DNA of 64,000 nucleotides from DATEOR01 sp046733475 (GCA_046733475.1 JBKPPF010000024.1:22089-86088); one strand, 5' to 3'. Positions 16,121-24,791 are shown, counted from the first letter of the stretch. Program-made: numbers and translations. Notes: generated from the sequence alone by a model not told the origin.

Positions 16121-17378
16121 GGTCGTCGAGGTCGAAGAGATGCCGCACCGCGTCCGCGTAGACGCCGCCGTCGGCGCCCGCGGCCGCCTGCTTCATCCGA
16201 ACGGTGGGGGCGTGAAGAAGCTTGTTCACGATCTGCGCGGTCAGAGACTCGACCGCACGCCGCTCGCTCGGGCTCAGGGAGCCGAGGCGGCCTTCGGCGC
16301 GCTCGAGCTCGCTCGTTCGGATCGACTCGGCGCGAGCCCGGAGAGATGCGATCGCCGGGACGACGTCGAGCGAGAGCTGCCAGGCGCGGAAACCTTCGGC
16401 CTCCTCGGCAACGATCGCCTCGGCGCGCACGGCCTCCTCGCGCCGGCCCGCCACGCTCTCCTCGACGACCCGCTCGAGGTCGTCGATGTCGTACAGATAG
16501 CAGCCCTCGATCTCGTTCACGGCGGGATCGATGTCGCGCGGGACGGCGATGTCGACGAAGAAGATGGGCCGGCCCTTGCGTGTACGCATCGTGCGCTCGA
16601 CCTGCTCAGCCGACAGGACATGGCCCCTCGAGCTGGTTGAGGCGACGACGATGTCCACCTGCTCGAGCTCGGCCTCCACCGCCTCGAGACCCGCGGCGCG
16701 GCCGCCGAAGCGGCGCGCGAGCCGCTCGGCCCGCTCGACGGAGCGGTTGGCCACGAAGACGCTCTCGACTCCGCGCGAGATCAGGTTCACGGTGGCGAGG
16801 TCGCTCATCTTCCCCGCGCCGAGCACGAGGATGCGCCGTCCCTCCAGCGTGCCGAAGACGCGCTCGGCGAGCTCGGCCGCCGCGGACGAGATGGAGGCCG
16901 GATTCTCCCCGATAGCCGTTTCGCTCCGCACCCGGCGGCCCACGCGAAGGGCCTGGCGGAAAAGCCGATGGACCAGCCCGCGTGCCGTTCCGGCTTCCTT
17001 CGCGGTCTCGTAGGCGCCGCGCACCTGACCGAGGATCTGCGCCTCGCCAGGGATCATCGAGTCGAGGCTCGCAGCCACGCGGAAGAGATGCATCGCGGCC
17101 GCCTCGTCGGTCAGCGTGTAGAGCGACGGGGCGATTTCGCTCTCGCTGAGTCCCCCGAGCGCGGCGAGCTCCGCGAAGGCACGCTCCTGGGCGGCCTCCG
17201 GATCCTCGTCCACGACGTAGAGCTCGGTGCGATTGCACGTGGAGAGCGCGACCGCCTCACCTTTCTCCCCGGCCAGCCGGCGGACAAGCTCCGGGTTCTC
17301 AGGTGCGCTGACGTAGAGCTGCTCGCGGAGCTCGACGGGAGCCCGGTGGTGAGAGGTGCCGACGAGGACGAGGTGCAT
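16089..17378 (-). CDS. hemA: Glutamyl-tRNA reductase
   Basis: 429 residues. The first enzyme of the C5 heme pathway, reducing glutamyl-tRNA to glutamate-1-semialdehyde. The nucleophile Cys48 is in STCNRTE; the N-terminal VGTSHHRAPVELRE, the NADPH-binding VLGAGKMSDLA, and the VFVANRS and FVDIAVPRDIDP blocks are all standard. The C-terminal helical dimerisation domain is present. hemL and hemB are not in the window. It starts at ATG 17378, two bases after the upstream membrane gene ends. Confidence 0.94.
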   Translation of the reverse strand: MHLVLVGTSHHRAPVELREQLYVSAPENPELVRRLAGEKGEAVALSTCNRTELYVVDEDPEAAQERAFAELAALGGLSESEIAPSLYTLTDEAAAMHLFRVAASLDSMIPGEAQILGQVRGAYETAKEAGTARGLVHRLFRQALRVGRRVRSETAIGENPASISSAAAELAERVFGTLEGRRILVLGAGKMSDLATVNLISRGVESVFVANRSVERAERLARRFGGRAAGLEAVEAELEQVDIVVASTSSRGHVLSAEQVERTMRTRKGRPIFFVDIAVPRDIDPAVNEIEGCYLYDIDDLERVVEESVAGRREEAVRAEAIVAEEAEGFRAWQLSLDVVPAIASLRARAESIRTSELERAEGRLGSLSPSERRAVESLTAQIVNKLLHAPTVRMKQAAAGADGGVYADAVRHLFDLDDRDSSARQPGE

Positions 17379-17380
17379 GG

Positions 17381-18169
17381 CTAGAAGTGGGCTACGGGGA
17401 CGAGGGCGACCGCGACGAGGGCAAACGCCGCGAGCGCGAGGTACGCCGTACGACGACCGCGCCAGCCCGCTTCGTAGCGGAGGAAGAGGAAGGCGGCGTA
17501 GGCCACCCAGGTGAGCAGCGCTACTGCCATGACGGCGTCGAACCCGCCGCCCTCGGATCCGAGCCGGGCGAGACCGACCGCCAGCCCGAGGGTCAACGCC
17601 GGCAGCGCGACGAGAATCGTCCGGCCGGTGAGGGTGTCGAGCGCGAGTTGCGACGGCGCGCGCTGGCGCAGGACTCCGGGTGCATGTGCCTTGAGTCGCC
17701 GCTCCTGCCACAGGTAGAGGCTCGCGAGACCGGCGGCGAGGGTGAAGCCCGCGAAGGCCGCGAGGATCAGCCCGACGTGGAAGGCGAGGAAGACGTCGCC
17801 GAGCTCGCTGCGCCCCTCGTTCCCGGCCCCGCCGCTAAGCCAGGCGACGGCGAAGAGCACCGCGGCGAGCGGCATGACCACGAGTCCGAGCAACCGGAAA
17901 GGCGCCCGGCAGCCCCAGATGAGGTAGGCGCCGACGACGAGCCAGACGAAGAGGTTGAGGGAGCCGGCCCAGGTTCCCCACGGGAAGCCCTCGGCCTGAG
18001 CGGCCTGCGCGACGAGAAGCGCGGTCTGAGCGAGCCAGCCGAACCTGACTCCCCAGATCGCAAAGCGGGAGAGGCGACCCGGCCTCACTCCGTCACCGAG
18101 ATAGGCGACCGCTGCCTCCAGGTAGCCCGCGAGGGCAGGCCAGACGAGGATCACGGCCAGCTCGCCCAT
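17381..18169 (-). CDS. HemX/CcsA-like cytochrome c assembly membrane protein
   Basis: 262 residues with about eight hydrophobic segments. It shows the cytochrome c assembly family pattern, including a tryptophan-containing loop (FPWGTWAGSLNLFVW) and histidine-bearing segments such as VFLAFHVG. Homologues next to hemA are called HemX and resemble CcsA, a heme-handling protein of cytochrome c maturation system II; which role applies here is not decided by sequence. Its ATG is embedded in the ccmD stop (TGATG), and hemA follows after two bases. Confidence 0.75.
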   Translation of the reverse strand: MGELAVILVWPALAGYLEAAVAYLGDGVRPGRLSRFAIWGVRFGWLAQTALLVAQAAQAEGFPWGTWAGSLNLFVWLVVGAYLIWGCRAPFRLLGLVVMPLAAVLFAVAWLSGGAGNEGRSELGDVFLAFHVGLILAAFAGFTLAAGLASLYLWQERRLKAHAPGVLRQRAPSQLALDTLTGRTILVALPALTLGLAVGLARLGSEGGGFDAVMAVALLTWVAYAAFLFLRYEAGWRGRRTAYLALAAFALVAVALVPVAHF

Positions 18170-18321
18170 CAGGCCGCTCTCCGCCGCTGCGCGAGCTCGG
18201 TCAATTCGGCCACCTCGCGCTCGAGCCGCGAGAGCTTGAACGAGTAGAGGACCACGTAGAGGAGGACGACCGCGAGGACGACGAGGTAGGCGGCGGTGAC
18301 GTATTTCTCCGACGTCGTCAT
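18169..18321 (-). CDS. ccmD: CcmD-like small membrane protein
   Basis: 50 residues: a short N-terminus, one hydrophobic span (about 8-29, YVTAAYLVVLAVVLLYVVLY), then a basic-acidic helix SRLEREVAELTEL. Size, topology and position directly after ccmC match CcmD, which stabilises the CcmABC–holoCcmE complex. It overlaps ccmC by ATGA and shares TGATG with the next gene. Confidence 0.75.
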   Translation of the reverse strand: MTTSEKYVTAAYLVVLAVVLLYVVLYSFKLSRLEREVAELTELAQRRRAA

Positions 18322-19001
18322 TCGAGCGCCTCCCGCAGCTCGCGGAGCCGTGCGTCGAGGCGCTTCCCCGTGAGCTCGTTGGTGTAGAGCGAAGCGAAGA
18401 GGCCGAGCATCGCGGCGAGGCAGATGCAGAACACGAAGAACATGCTCCCGGACATCTGCGGTCCGTCCCGCGTGAAGACGACGGGGTGGATGAAGTTCTC
18501 GGCCAGCCGGATCGCGAGGAAGCTGACCGGGATCAGCGCGACGCCGAAGAGCGCGTAGACCGCCGACAGGTTTGCGCGGCGCGGTCCCGACTCGACGGAG
18601 AAGCGGAGCATGAAGTAGGCGCAGTAGAAGAGGAAGAGGACGAGGAAAAGCGTCAGCTGCCGCTCGCTCCACGTCCACCAGACCCCCCAGGAGATCTTGG
18701 CCCAGATGGAGCCGGTGACCAGGGTGAGGATCCCGAAGATGACGCCCATGTGCACGGCCGTGTAGCTCTCGAGGTCGTAGCGCGACTCCCGGGTCCAGAG
18801 GAGCCGGAGTGCTTTCCAGGCGCCCCAGCCGAAGCACGCGTACGCGGTCAACGCGATGGGCACGTGGACGTAGAAGATGCGCTGGCTGAAGCCCTGGTCA
18901 GCGTCCTCGGGAGCCCAGAAGAGAGCCAGCGCAAGACCTGCCACGAGCAGCACGGCGGCTGCCGCGGCGAGCAGCACGGCCCGGTTATTCCGCAACGACA
19001 T
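18318..19001 (-). CDS. ccmC: Cytochrome c maturation / heme exporter protein CcmC
   Basis: 227 residues with six membrane segments. The heme-binding tryptophan-rich loop WGVWWTWSERQL (near 120) and flanking conserved histidines (FYVHVPIAL; FIHPVVF) are the hallmarks of CcmC, which hands heme to CcmE. The ATG at 19001 is chosen; an in-frame TTG 30 bases upstream would lie inside ccmB and adds nothing conserved. It overlaps the end of ccmB by 17 bases. Confidence 0.9.
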   Translation of the reverse strand: MSLRNNRAVLLAAAAAVLLVAGLALALFWAPEDADQGFSQRIFYVHVPIALTAYACFGWGAWKALRLLWTRESRYDLESYTAVHMGVIFGILTLVTGSIWAKISWGVWWTWSERQLTLFLVLFLFYCAYFMLRFSVESGPRRANLSAVYALFGVALIPVSFLAIRLAENFIHPVVFTRDGPQMSGSMFFVFCICLAAMLGLFASLYTNELTGKRLDARLRELREALE

Positions 19002-19623
19002 ACTCAAAGCTCGCCCAAGAAAGAATCGCAAAAATCAGGTCGTAGAGAGCGAGGAAGCCGAGGTAGCGCCCGGGGTCGTCGACCACGGTCGCCCCGACTC
19101 CGCCGACGACGACGGGGATGACGAGCGGCAGGAAGAGAAGCGGCAGCAGGAGCTCCCGCGCGCGGCTCGCGGCGGCCATCGCGGCAAGCAGTGTCCCGAC
19201 GGCGGCGAGCCCGAGGTTCGCGAGGAGGACCGCCGCGACGAGCTCCCAGCCGACGGGCTCGAAGAAGAGGGCGTAGGCAGGAAGGGCGACGGCCTCCGCC
19301 ACGCCGAGGAACACCAACACGCCGAGGGTCTTGGCGAGCCAGATCGCGCTTCGGTCGCACGGAGCGAGAACGAGACCGTCGAGCACGCGCTGCTCACGCT
19401 CGGCCGTGAAGGCGCGCCCGAGCCCGAGGAGGGCGGTGAAGAGCAGCGCGATCCAGAGGAGGCCCGTCGAGGCCGTCGCGGAGGCATCCGAGGGAAGCGA
19501 GAAGTGGAAGACGACGAGCGCGGAGACGACGAAGAGGAGCATCGCCGGGAGGGTGTCCCGCGAGCGCAGCTCGAGAAGGATGTCTTTCCGCGCGAGAGCG
19601 GCGACGTCGGCGAAGTAGGTCAT
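18985..19623 (-). CDS. ccmB: Heme exporter membrane subunit CcmB
   Basis: 212 residues, six hydrophobic segments, and the characteristic N-terminal LARKDILLELRSRDTLPAMLLF and GRAFTAEREQRVLDGLVLAP region. CcmB is the permease partner of the CcmA ATPase in cytochrome c maturation system I. The ATG overlaps the ccmA stop by ATGA. Confidence 0.9.
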   Translation of the reverse strand: MTYFADVAALARKDILLELRSRDTLPAMLLFVVSALVVFHFSLPSDASATASTGLLWIALLFTALLGLGRAFTAEREQRVLDGLVLAPCDRSAIWLAKTLGVLVFLGVAEAVALPAYALFFEPVGWELVAAVLLANLGLAAVGTLLAAMAAASRARELLLPLLFLPLVIPVVVGGVGATVVDDPGRYLGFLALYDLIFAILSWASFEYVVAE

Positions 19624-20204
19624 GCGAGTGCGAGCGCCTGGGTCGCGAGCGGGAGCACGTGCTCGGGCTCATGGCTGGCGACGACGAGTGTCTTCGCGCC
19701 CGCCGCCTCGGCGAGAACGTCGTCGACCAGGGTCCGGGCGGACGCGTCGAGGCCGGAATACGGCTCGTCGAAAAGCAGCAGCTCCGGCCCGTGGAGAAGG
19801 ACGCGGCAGAGCGCAAGCCGTTGCTGCATGCCCCGGGAAAAGGAGCCGACGCCCTGGTGCCGCACCTCCCAGAGCCCGAAGCGCTCGAGGAGGGCGCCGA
19901 TTTTCTCCCGTCGCTCGGCCACGTGGTAGAGCCGCCCGTACAGGTCCAGGTTCTCGAGCGCCGTGAGCTCCTTGTAGACCAGCGGCTCATGGGCGAGGTA
20001 TCCGATCCGCCCGCGCGGGAGGTCCACCTCGATCTCGCCCTCCGTCGGCGCGAGGAGACCGGCCATGAGGGCGAGGAGCGTCGACTTCCCCGAGCCGTTC
20101 GGGCCCGTGACGAGGAGGAGCTCGCCGGCCCGCACCTTGAGGTCGAGGTCGCGAATGACGCGCTTCAAGCCGAACCGCCGTCCGAGGCCTCGTGCCTGAA
20201 TCAC
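19620..20204 (-). CDS. ccmA: Heme exporter ATPase CcmA
   Basis: 194 residues, a single ABC ATPase domain: Walker A GPNGSGKST near 38-46, signature SFSRGMQQR, Walker B LLLFDEPYSGLD, and the switch His in VVASHEPE. It is shorter than many ABC ATPases but normal for CcmA. GTG start in a GTGA overlap with ubiA; this puts the conserved ARGLGRRFG strand at the N-terminus. It powers the CcmABCD complex that releases heme-loaded CcmE. Confidence 0.9.
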   Translation of the reverse strand: MIQARGLGRRFGLKRVIRDLDLKVRAGELLLVTGPNGSGKSTLLALMAGLLAPTEGEIEVDLPRGRIGYLAHEPLVYKELTALENLDLYGRLYHVAERREKIGALLERFGLWEVRHQGVGSFSRGMQQRLALCRVLLHGPELLLFDEPYSGLDASARTLVDDVLAEAAGAKTLVVASHEPEHVLPLATQALALA

Positions 20205-21064
20205 ACCAGCACGTCCAGGAGGACGAAGACGAAGAACGTCACGCTGATGACGCCGTTCATCGTGAAGAACGCCATGTCGAGCCGCTTCCAGTCGCGCGGG
20301 GAAACGAGCGAGTGCTCGTAGGCGAGGAGCGCGGCCACCGCGGCGACGCCCGTCCAGTAGAACGCACCCACCGACAGGCCGAGGCCGGTCAGGATCAGAA
20401 GGAGAACCGTGAGCGCGTGGCAGGCGCGGGCGCCCCAGAACGCAGCCGCAACACCGTAGCGCGCCGGCACGGAGTGCAGCCCCTGCGTCCGGTCGACATC
20501 GAGGTCGAAGAGCGCGTAGAGGAGGTCGAAGCCTGCGACCCAGAGAGCGACGGCGCCGCCAAGCGCCCAGGCCTCCCATGGAAGCGTGTTCGTGATCGCG
20601 GCCCAGGCGCCGAGCGGTGCGAGCCCGTCCACAGCGCCGAGCCAGAAGTGCGAGAGCGCACTCCAGCGCTTCAGATAGGGGTAGAGCACGAAGCCGGCGA
20701 CCGGGATCGGCCAGAGCCAGTGGACGATCGGCGCGAGCTGGAAGACGGCGAAGAGGAAGACGACCAGCGAAAGGACACAGAAGAGAACGACCTGCGGAGG
20801 CGTGAGGGCGCCGCGCGGGATCTCCCTTCCGGCCGTGCGCGGGTTCCGCGCGTCGATGCGTGCGTCGATGAGGCGGTTCAGCGCCATCGCCAGGCTCCGG
20901 GCTCCGAGCATGGCTACGGTGATCCAGAGAAGGTCGTGCGCGCTCGGGATCCCGTCGACCGCGAGAAACGCGCCGATGTAGGCGAACGGAAGCGCGAAGA
21001 TCGTGTGCTCGATCTTCACCAGCGAGGCGAAGAGTCGCGGGTAGCGGAACGCTGCCTCGGTCAC
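20201..21064 (-). CDS. UbiA family prenyltransferase, probably menaquinone pathway (MqnP-like)
   Basis: 287 residues, about eight to nine membrane segments. Both aspartate motifs that bind prenyl diphosphate are present: NRLIDARID (63-71) followed by NPRTAGREIPRG, and DLDVDRTQGLHSVPARYG near 183-200. The length and motif wording match 4-hydroxybenzoate-type prenyltransferases, including MqnP of the futalosine menaquinone route; other mqn genes are not in the window, so the exact substrate is inferred. GTGA overlaps on both sides tie it to mogA and ccmA. Confidence 0.8.
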   Translation of the reverse strand: MTEAAFRYPRLFASLVKIEHTIFALPFAYIGAFLAVDGIPSAHDLLWITVAMLGARSLAMALNRLIDARIDARNPRTAGREIPRGALTPPQVVLFCVLSLVVFLFAVFQLAPIVHWLWPIPVAGFVLYPYLKRWSALSHFWLGAVDGLAPLGAWAAITNTLPWEAWALGGAVALWVAGFDLLYALFDLDVDRTQGLHSVPARYGVAAAFWGARACHALTVLLLILTGLGLSVGAFYWTGVAAVAALLAYEHSLVSPRDWKRLDMAFFTMNGVISVTFFVFVLLDVLV

Positions 21065-21540
21065 GTCTGGCGATGCTCCGTTGTCTCTGCTGCCAACAGC
21101 TTGACGGCATGGCCGACCGAGGGCGCGAGCACGGCCCAGCCGTCTCGGCAGGCACCCGGAGAGCCCGGGAGGTTGACGACGAGCGTCGTGCCGACGATGC
21201 CCGCAGTGCCCCGGGAAAGCATTCCGTGCGGAGTCCTGGCGAGGGCGTCCGCCCGCACGGCCTCGGCGATCCCCGGCGCGTGGCGCTCGAGGACCTCTGC
21301 GGTCGCCTCCGGCGTCACGTCGCGCGGACCGAACCCGGTCCCCCCGGTCGTCAGTACGAGCACACTCGTCCCGGCCAGCTCGCGAAGAGCCGTGGCGATC
21401 TCGTCGCGGTCGTCAGGAACCGTCCGGCGCTCGATCTCCCATCCGTCGCCGGCAAGAGCTTCGGCGAGCAGATCCCCGCTCGCGTCCTCGCGCTCGCCCG
21501 CCGAGACGCCGTCGGAGACAGTGAGCACGGCGGCTCTCAC
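21061..21540 (-). CDS. mogA: Molybdopterin adenylyltransferase-like protein (MogA/MoaB family)
   Basis: 159 residues. The molybdopterin-binding fold: AAVLTVSDGVSAGEREDASG at the N-terminus, the signature VLTTGGTGFGPRDVTPEAT near 73-91, and NLPGSPGACRDGW near the end. MogA adenylates molybdopterin before metal insertion; MoaB homologues in some organisms do the same. GTG 21540 overlaps the moaC stop (GTGA). Confidence 0.87.
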   Translation of the reverse strand: MRAAVLTVSDGVSAGEREDASGDLLAEALAGDGWEIERRTVPDDRDEIATALRELAGTSVLVLTTGGTGFGPRDVTPEATAEVLERHAPGIAEAVRADALARTPHGMLSRGTAGIVGTTLVVNLPGSPGACRDGWAVLAPSVGHAVKLLAAETTEHRQT

Positions 21541-21986
21541 CCCTTCGTCTTCTCGAGGAGCCTGACGTCCTCGATCGTCATCTCGCGGTCGACTGCCTTG
21601 GCCATGTCGTAGACGGTGAGAGCGGCAACGCTCACAGCGGTCAGAGCTTCCATCTCGACGCCGGTCTGCGCGATCGTCTCGACCGTGGCAACGATCTGAA
21701 CCCCGCCCTCGCCCACCTCGAGCTCGACGTCGATGCTCGTCAGCGGAAGCGGGTGGCACAGCGGAACGAGCTCCGAGGTCCGCTTGGCGGCCATGATGCC
21801 GGCGAGCTGTGCCGTCGCGAGAGCGTCGCCCTTCGGAAGCAAGCGCAGCGCCGTTGCTGTCTCGGCGCTCATCGCCACCCGGCCGGACGCCACAGCGCGG
21901 CGGCGCTCGTGCGGCTTGCCGCCCACGTCGACCATGTGGACGCTGCCCTCGGCGTCGACGTGGCTTAGACCCTGATTTGCAGGCAT
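21537..21986 (-). CDS. moaC: Cyclic pyranopterin monophosphate synthase
   Basis: 149 residues from the ATG at 21986. Conserved MoaC blocks: LSHVDAEGSVHMVDVG, KGDALATAQLAGIMAAKRTSELVPLCHPLPL, and the catalytic region VETIAQTGVEMEALTAVSVAALTVYDMAKAVDR. MoaC makes cyclic pyranopterin monophosphate from the MoaA product. The partner moaA is not here; moeA is at 31.5 kb. The start lies one base after the otsA stop. Confidence 0.95.
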   Translation of the reverse strand: MPANQGLSHVDAEGSVHMVDVGGKPHERRRAVASGRVAMSAETATALRLLPKGDALATAQLAGIMAAKRTSELVPLCHPLPLTSIDVELEVGEGGVQIVATVETIAQTGVEMEALTAVSVAALTVYDMAKAVDREMTIEDVRLLEKTKG

Positions 21987-21987
21987 T

Positions 21988-23472
21988 TCAGACAGGGAGT
22001 CTATTCCCCGACCCGTGCTCGACGGCGTCGAGGTCGGCGAGTTGCGCATCGATCCAGGCGGCGATGTCGTGCTCTCCTACCTGAGCCCGGATCGCGTCGA
22101 GCCGTCGCTGCCGCTCGTCCTCGCCCATCGTCAGCGCCTCGTAGATCGCCCTTGCCTGGCCGGAGAGGTCGAACGGGTTCACGGTGAGCGCCCATTCACC
22201 GAGCTCGTCGTGAGCGCCCGCGTTCTCGGACAGAACGAGGACACCGTTCCGGGTGTTCACAAGCGGCGCCTCCTTCGCGACGAGGTTCATGCCGTCGAAG
22301 ATCGCATTCACGAGCAGGACGTCGTACTGCTTGTACGCGGCAACGGCCTGGTGGAAGTTGTCCTCGATCCGAACCTCGAGTGGGACCCAGCCTTCGCTGC
22401 GGAAGCGGTCGTTGACCACGCGCGCGGCGCGCTGGATCGCGCCCATGTACTCGGAGTACTCGGGGATGTCCTGGCGCGAAGGGTCGAGGAGCGCGAGCAT
22501 CCCCACGCGGCCGTGCAGCTCGGGGTGGTCCTCCAAGAGCAGCTCGTAGGCGCGGAAGCCGCGGACGATGTTCTTGGACGGATCCGTCCGGTCCACCCGG
22601 ACGATCAGGAGCTCCGGGCGCTCCGCCTCGAGCCCCGACTCCTCCTCGCGCACGCGGTCGCTCTCCGCAAGATCCGCGAACTCTGCGGGATCGACGGAGA
22701 TGGGACGCGGGTGAACGGCGACCGTGCGCCCCTCGTACGAGATCCGGCCGGCGCTGAAGTCGCTCTTCGCGCCGAGCACGTCCTCGCAGCAGCGCAGGAA
22801 GTTTCGGCACCAGCGCTCGGTGTGGAAGCTGACGAGGTCGTTGGCGAGCATCCCTTCGTGCACCGCCCGGCGGATCTTCTCGGGAAGGACGCGCCAGTAG
22901 TCGGGCTGCGGCCACGGGATGTGGACGAAGTGGCTCATCGTCGCGTCCGGCACGCGCTCCCGGACGAGACCGGGCGTCACATAGAGGTGGTAGTCGTGGA
23001 AGAAGACGTCCGCTTCGGGCTCGCGGGCGAGTTCCTCGACGACCGCGTCCGCGAACCTGTGGTTGACGGCCAGGTAGCCCTCCGCCCACGCGAGATGGAG
23101 CCCGTTGTCGATGTTGGGGGCCTCGACGAGGCCCCAGAGGTAGTGCTGCGCGAACCAGAGGACCGGGTTCGAGACGACGTTGTAATAGAGGTCGTACGCC
23201 TGCGGATCGTGAGAGACCAGCCGTAGCCGGTACGGAGAGCCGTCGCCCGCGGCCTCGTCCAGTGGTTCGGAGCCGGCTTCGGCCGCCACGACGTGATCCT
23301 CGGCGCTCATCGCGCTCGCCACCCACGTCACGTCCTGTTTCGTGATGAGGCTCCTCAGCGCGGTGACGAGGCCGCCCCCGCCCCTGCGAGCGCTGCGCGT
23401 GCCGTCGGTTTCACGTGAAAACGTGACGGGTGCCCGGTTGGCAACGACGATGAGCTTGCGCCGACCCGCCAT
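21988..23472 (-). CDS. otsA: Trehalose-6-phosphate synthase-like GT20 glycosyltransferase
   Basis: 494 residues. GT20 features: the N-terminal VVANRAP followed by a glycine-rich GGGGLVTAL loop for nucleotide sugar binding, FFHDYHLYVTPGLVR, HIPWP, the RVDRTDPSKNIVRG region, and a DGMNLVAKE-type acidic segment near the C-terminus. It joins a glucosyl donor to glucose-6-phosphate. No phosphatase domain is fused and no otsB is adjacent. It is the first gene of the long operon that continues into moaC, ccm and hem genes; TAGGGT lies six bases before the ATG. Confidence 0.85.
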   Translation of the reverse strand: MAGRRKLIVVANRAPVTFSRETDGTRSARRGGGGLVTALRSLITKQDVTWVASAMSAEDHVVAAEAGSEPLDEAAGDGSPYRLRLVSHDPQAYDLYYNVVSNPVLWFAQHYLWGLVEAPNIDNGLHLAWAEGYLAVNHRFADAVVEELAREPEADVFFHDYHLYVTPGLVRERVPDATMSHFVHIPWPQPDYWRVLPEKIRRAVHEGMLANDLVSFHTERWCRNFLRCCEDVLGAKSDFSAGRISYEGRTVAVHPRPISVDPAEFADLAESDRVREEESGLEAERPELLIVRVDRTDPSKNIVRGFRAYELLLEDHPELHGRVGMLALLDPSRQDIPEYSEYMGAIQRAARVVNDRFRSEGWVPLEVRIEDNFHQAVAAYKQYDVLLVNAIFDGMNLVAKEAPLVNTRNGVLVLSENAGAHDELGEWALTVNPFDLSGQARAIYEALTMGEDERQRRLDAIRAQVGEHDIAAWIDAQLADLDAVEHGSGNRLPV

Positions 23473-23478
23473 GGGGAC

Positions 23479-23484
23479 ACCCTA
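23479..23484 (-). promoter_or_regulatory. -10 box of a probably leaderless promoter (otsA operon)
   Basis: TAGGGT on the minus strand, six bases before the otsA ATG at 23472, in the 27-base gap after treT. It would drive the 14-gene operon. Confidence 0.5.
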
Positions 23485-23499
23485 CCGGCGGCTATGCGA

Positions 23500-24783
23500 C
23501 TAGACCGCTGTCGAGGCGGTCACGAGCTCGGCACCGCCGAGATCGTTGCCGTCGAGGCGGTTGAAAAGCGCAAGCCAGTCGCGCAGGAGCCGCGGCGAGA
23601 GGAAGTTCCGTCGCACGTACTCCTTGCCGCGAAGCGCCATCTGGCGCGCTTCCGGAGGGTCGTCGAGAATCGACTGCAACGCCTGCGCGCACTCGGCGAC
23701 GGAATCGACCAGAAAACCCGTCTCGCCCTCCTGGATCTGATCGACGATCCCGCCCGCACGCCCGGCGACCAGCGGCCTCGCCTTCCAGAGCGCCTCGGTG
23801 ACCGTGAGCCCGAAGCCTTCCTTGATGGACTTCTGCACGAGAGCCTCCGAGTGCACCTGGAACGCATTCACCTCGACCGATCCGACGTTGTTCAGGTTGG
23901 AGAGAATGAAGATGTCCGGGTCGCCGCCCGCCGCGGCGACGGTCTGGTTGTAGTAGTCCCACCCCTCCGGGTCGTCGTGAGCCATCGAGCCGACGAGCGC
24001 GAGCTGCGTGCGCTGGTGGCTCTCCCGAAGTGTCCGCCACGCCTCGATGACGCCGAGCGGGTCCTTCCATGGGTCGAAGCGGGACACCTGGGTCACGAGC
24101 GGGCGGTCGACGTCGATCCCGAACTGGTCGACGATGTAGGACGCGTCCTCGGAAGAGAGCGCCATGTTCTTCGGCGTGAGCGGGTCGATCGCAGGCGGCC
24201 AGATGTACGCGGGCGGCAGGCCTTCGTGGCGCGGCACGTACTCCTCGCGGTGGAACACCATCGAGTCGTAGGAGTGCAGCCACGGGAGAAGGAAGTCGAG
24301 CACGTCCTCGTTCGGCGTCGAGAGGTCGATGTGGCAGCGCCAGATCCAGTGCTGACCGCAGGCACGTGCGTGGTCGATGACGCCGGCCGGCTGCGGGTCG
24401 TGAACGATCACGTAGTCGAAGGAGTCCGTGAGCGCCTCGGCGTTGCCGAGGTTGTAGCGGCGGAAGATCTCCTTCTCCTCGTCCGAGAGCGACCGCGGAG
24501 CGCCTTGGAGGGCGTTATGGATCGCCTTCGTCACGTCGAAGAACTCATCCTGGCCGTAGATGACCCGCCACTCGGTGTGGAGTCCGGCGTCGCGCATGAG
24601 CGGGACGAGCGTGTAGAGGATCTCGGCGACGCCGCCGCCGAAAGCCGTGGCGGAGAGATGAAGGACGCGCTTGCCCGTGAGCGGCTCGGCGAGCGCCTTC
24701 AGCTGCTCCATCAGCCCACGGCTCACGATCGTCGCGTAGTCCGCCAGGGACTTGTGACCTACGTTTACCTGCTGAAGTTCCAC
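23500..24783 (-). CDS. treT: Trehalose synthase-like GT4 glycosyltransferase (TreT family)
   Basis: 427 residues. N-terminal HLSATAFGGGVAEILYTLVPLMRDAG is the TreT signature; the central WRCHIDLSTPNEDV and VSRFDPWKDPLGVIEAW, and the C-terminal QKSIKEGFGLTVTEALWKARPLVAGRAGGI, which binds the nucleotide sugar, are typical. TreT makes trehalose from a nucleotide-diphosphate glucose and glucose, without a phosphorylated intermediate. The GTG at 24783 begins the conserved VELQQVNVGHKSLADY segment and has TATCCT eight bases upstream. The stop lies 27 bases before otsA. Confidence 0.85.
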   Translation of the reverse strand: MELQQVNVGHKSLADYATIVSRGLMEQLKALAEPLTGKRVLHLSATAFGGGVAEILYTLVPLMRDAGLHTEWRVIYGQDEFFDVTKAIHNALQGAPRSLSDEEKEIFRRYNLGNAEALTDSFDYVIVHDPQPAGVIDHARACGQHWIWRCHIDLSTPNEDVLDFLLPWLHSYDSMVFHREEYVPRHEGLPPAYIWPPAIDPLTPKNMALSSEDASYIVDQFGIDVDRPLVTQVSRFDPWKDPLGVIEAWRTLRESHQRTQLALVGSMAHDDPEGWDYYNQTVAAAGGDPDIFILSNLNNVGSVEVNAFQVHSEALVQKSIKEGFGLTVTEALWKARPLVAGRAGGIVDQIQEGETGFLVDSVAECAQALQSILDDPPEARQMALRGKEYVRRNFLSPRLLRDWLALFNRLDGNDLGGAELVTASTAV

Positions 24784-24791
24784 GGCGCCGC

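Noticed and set aside
15341..16915. A 524-codon plus-strand open frame across hemC and hemA
   Set aside because: Its composition is that of antisense GC-rich DNA, and the minus strand holds complete hemC and hemA.
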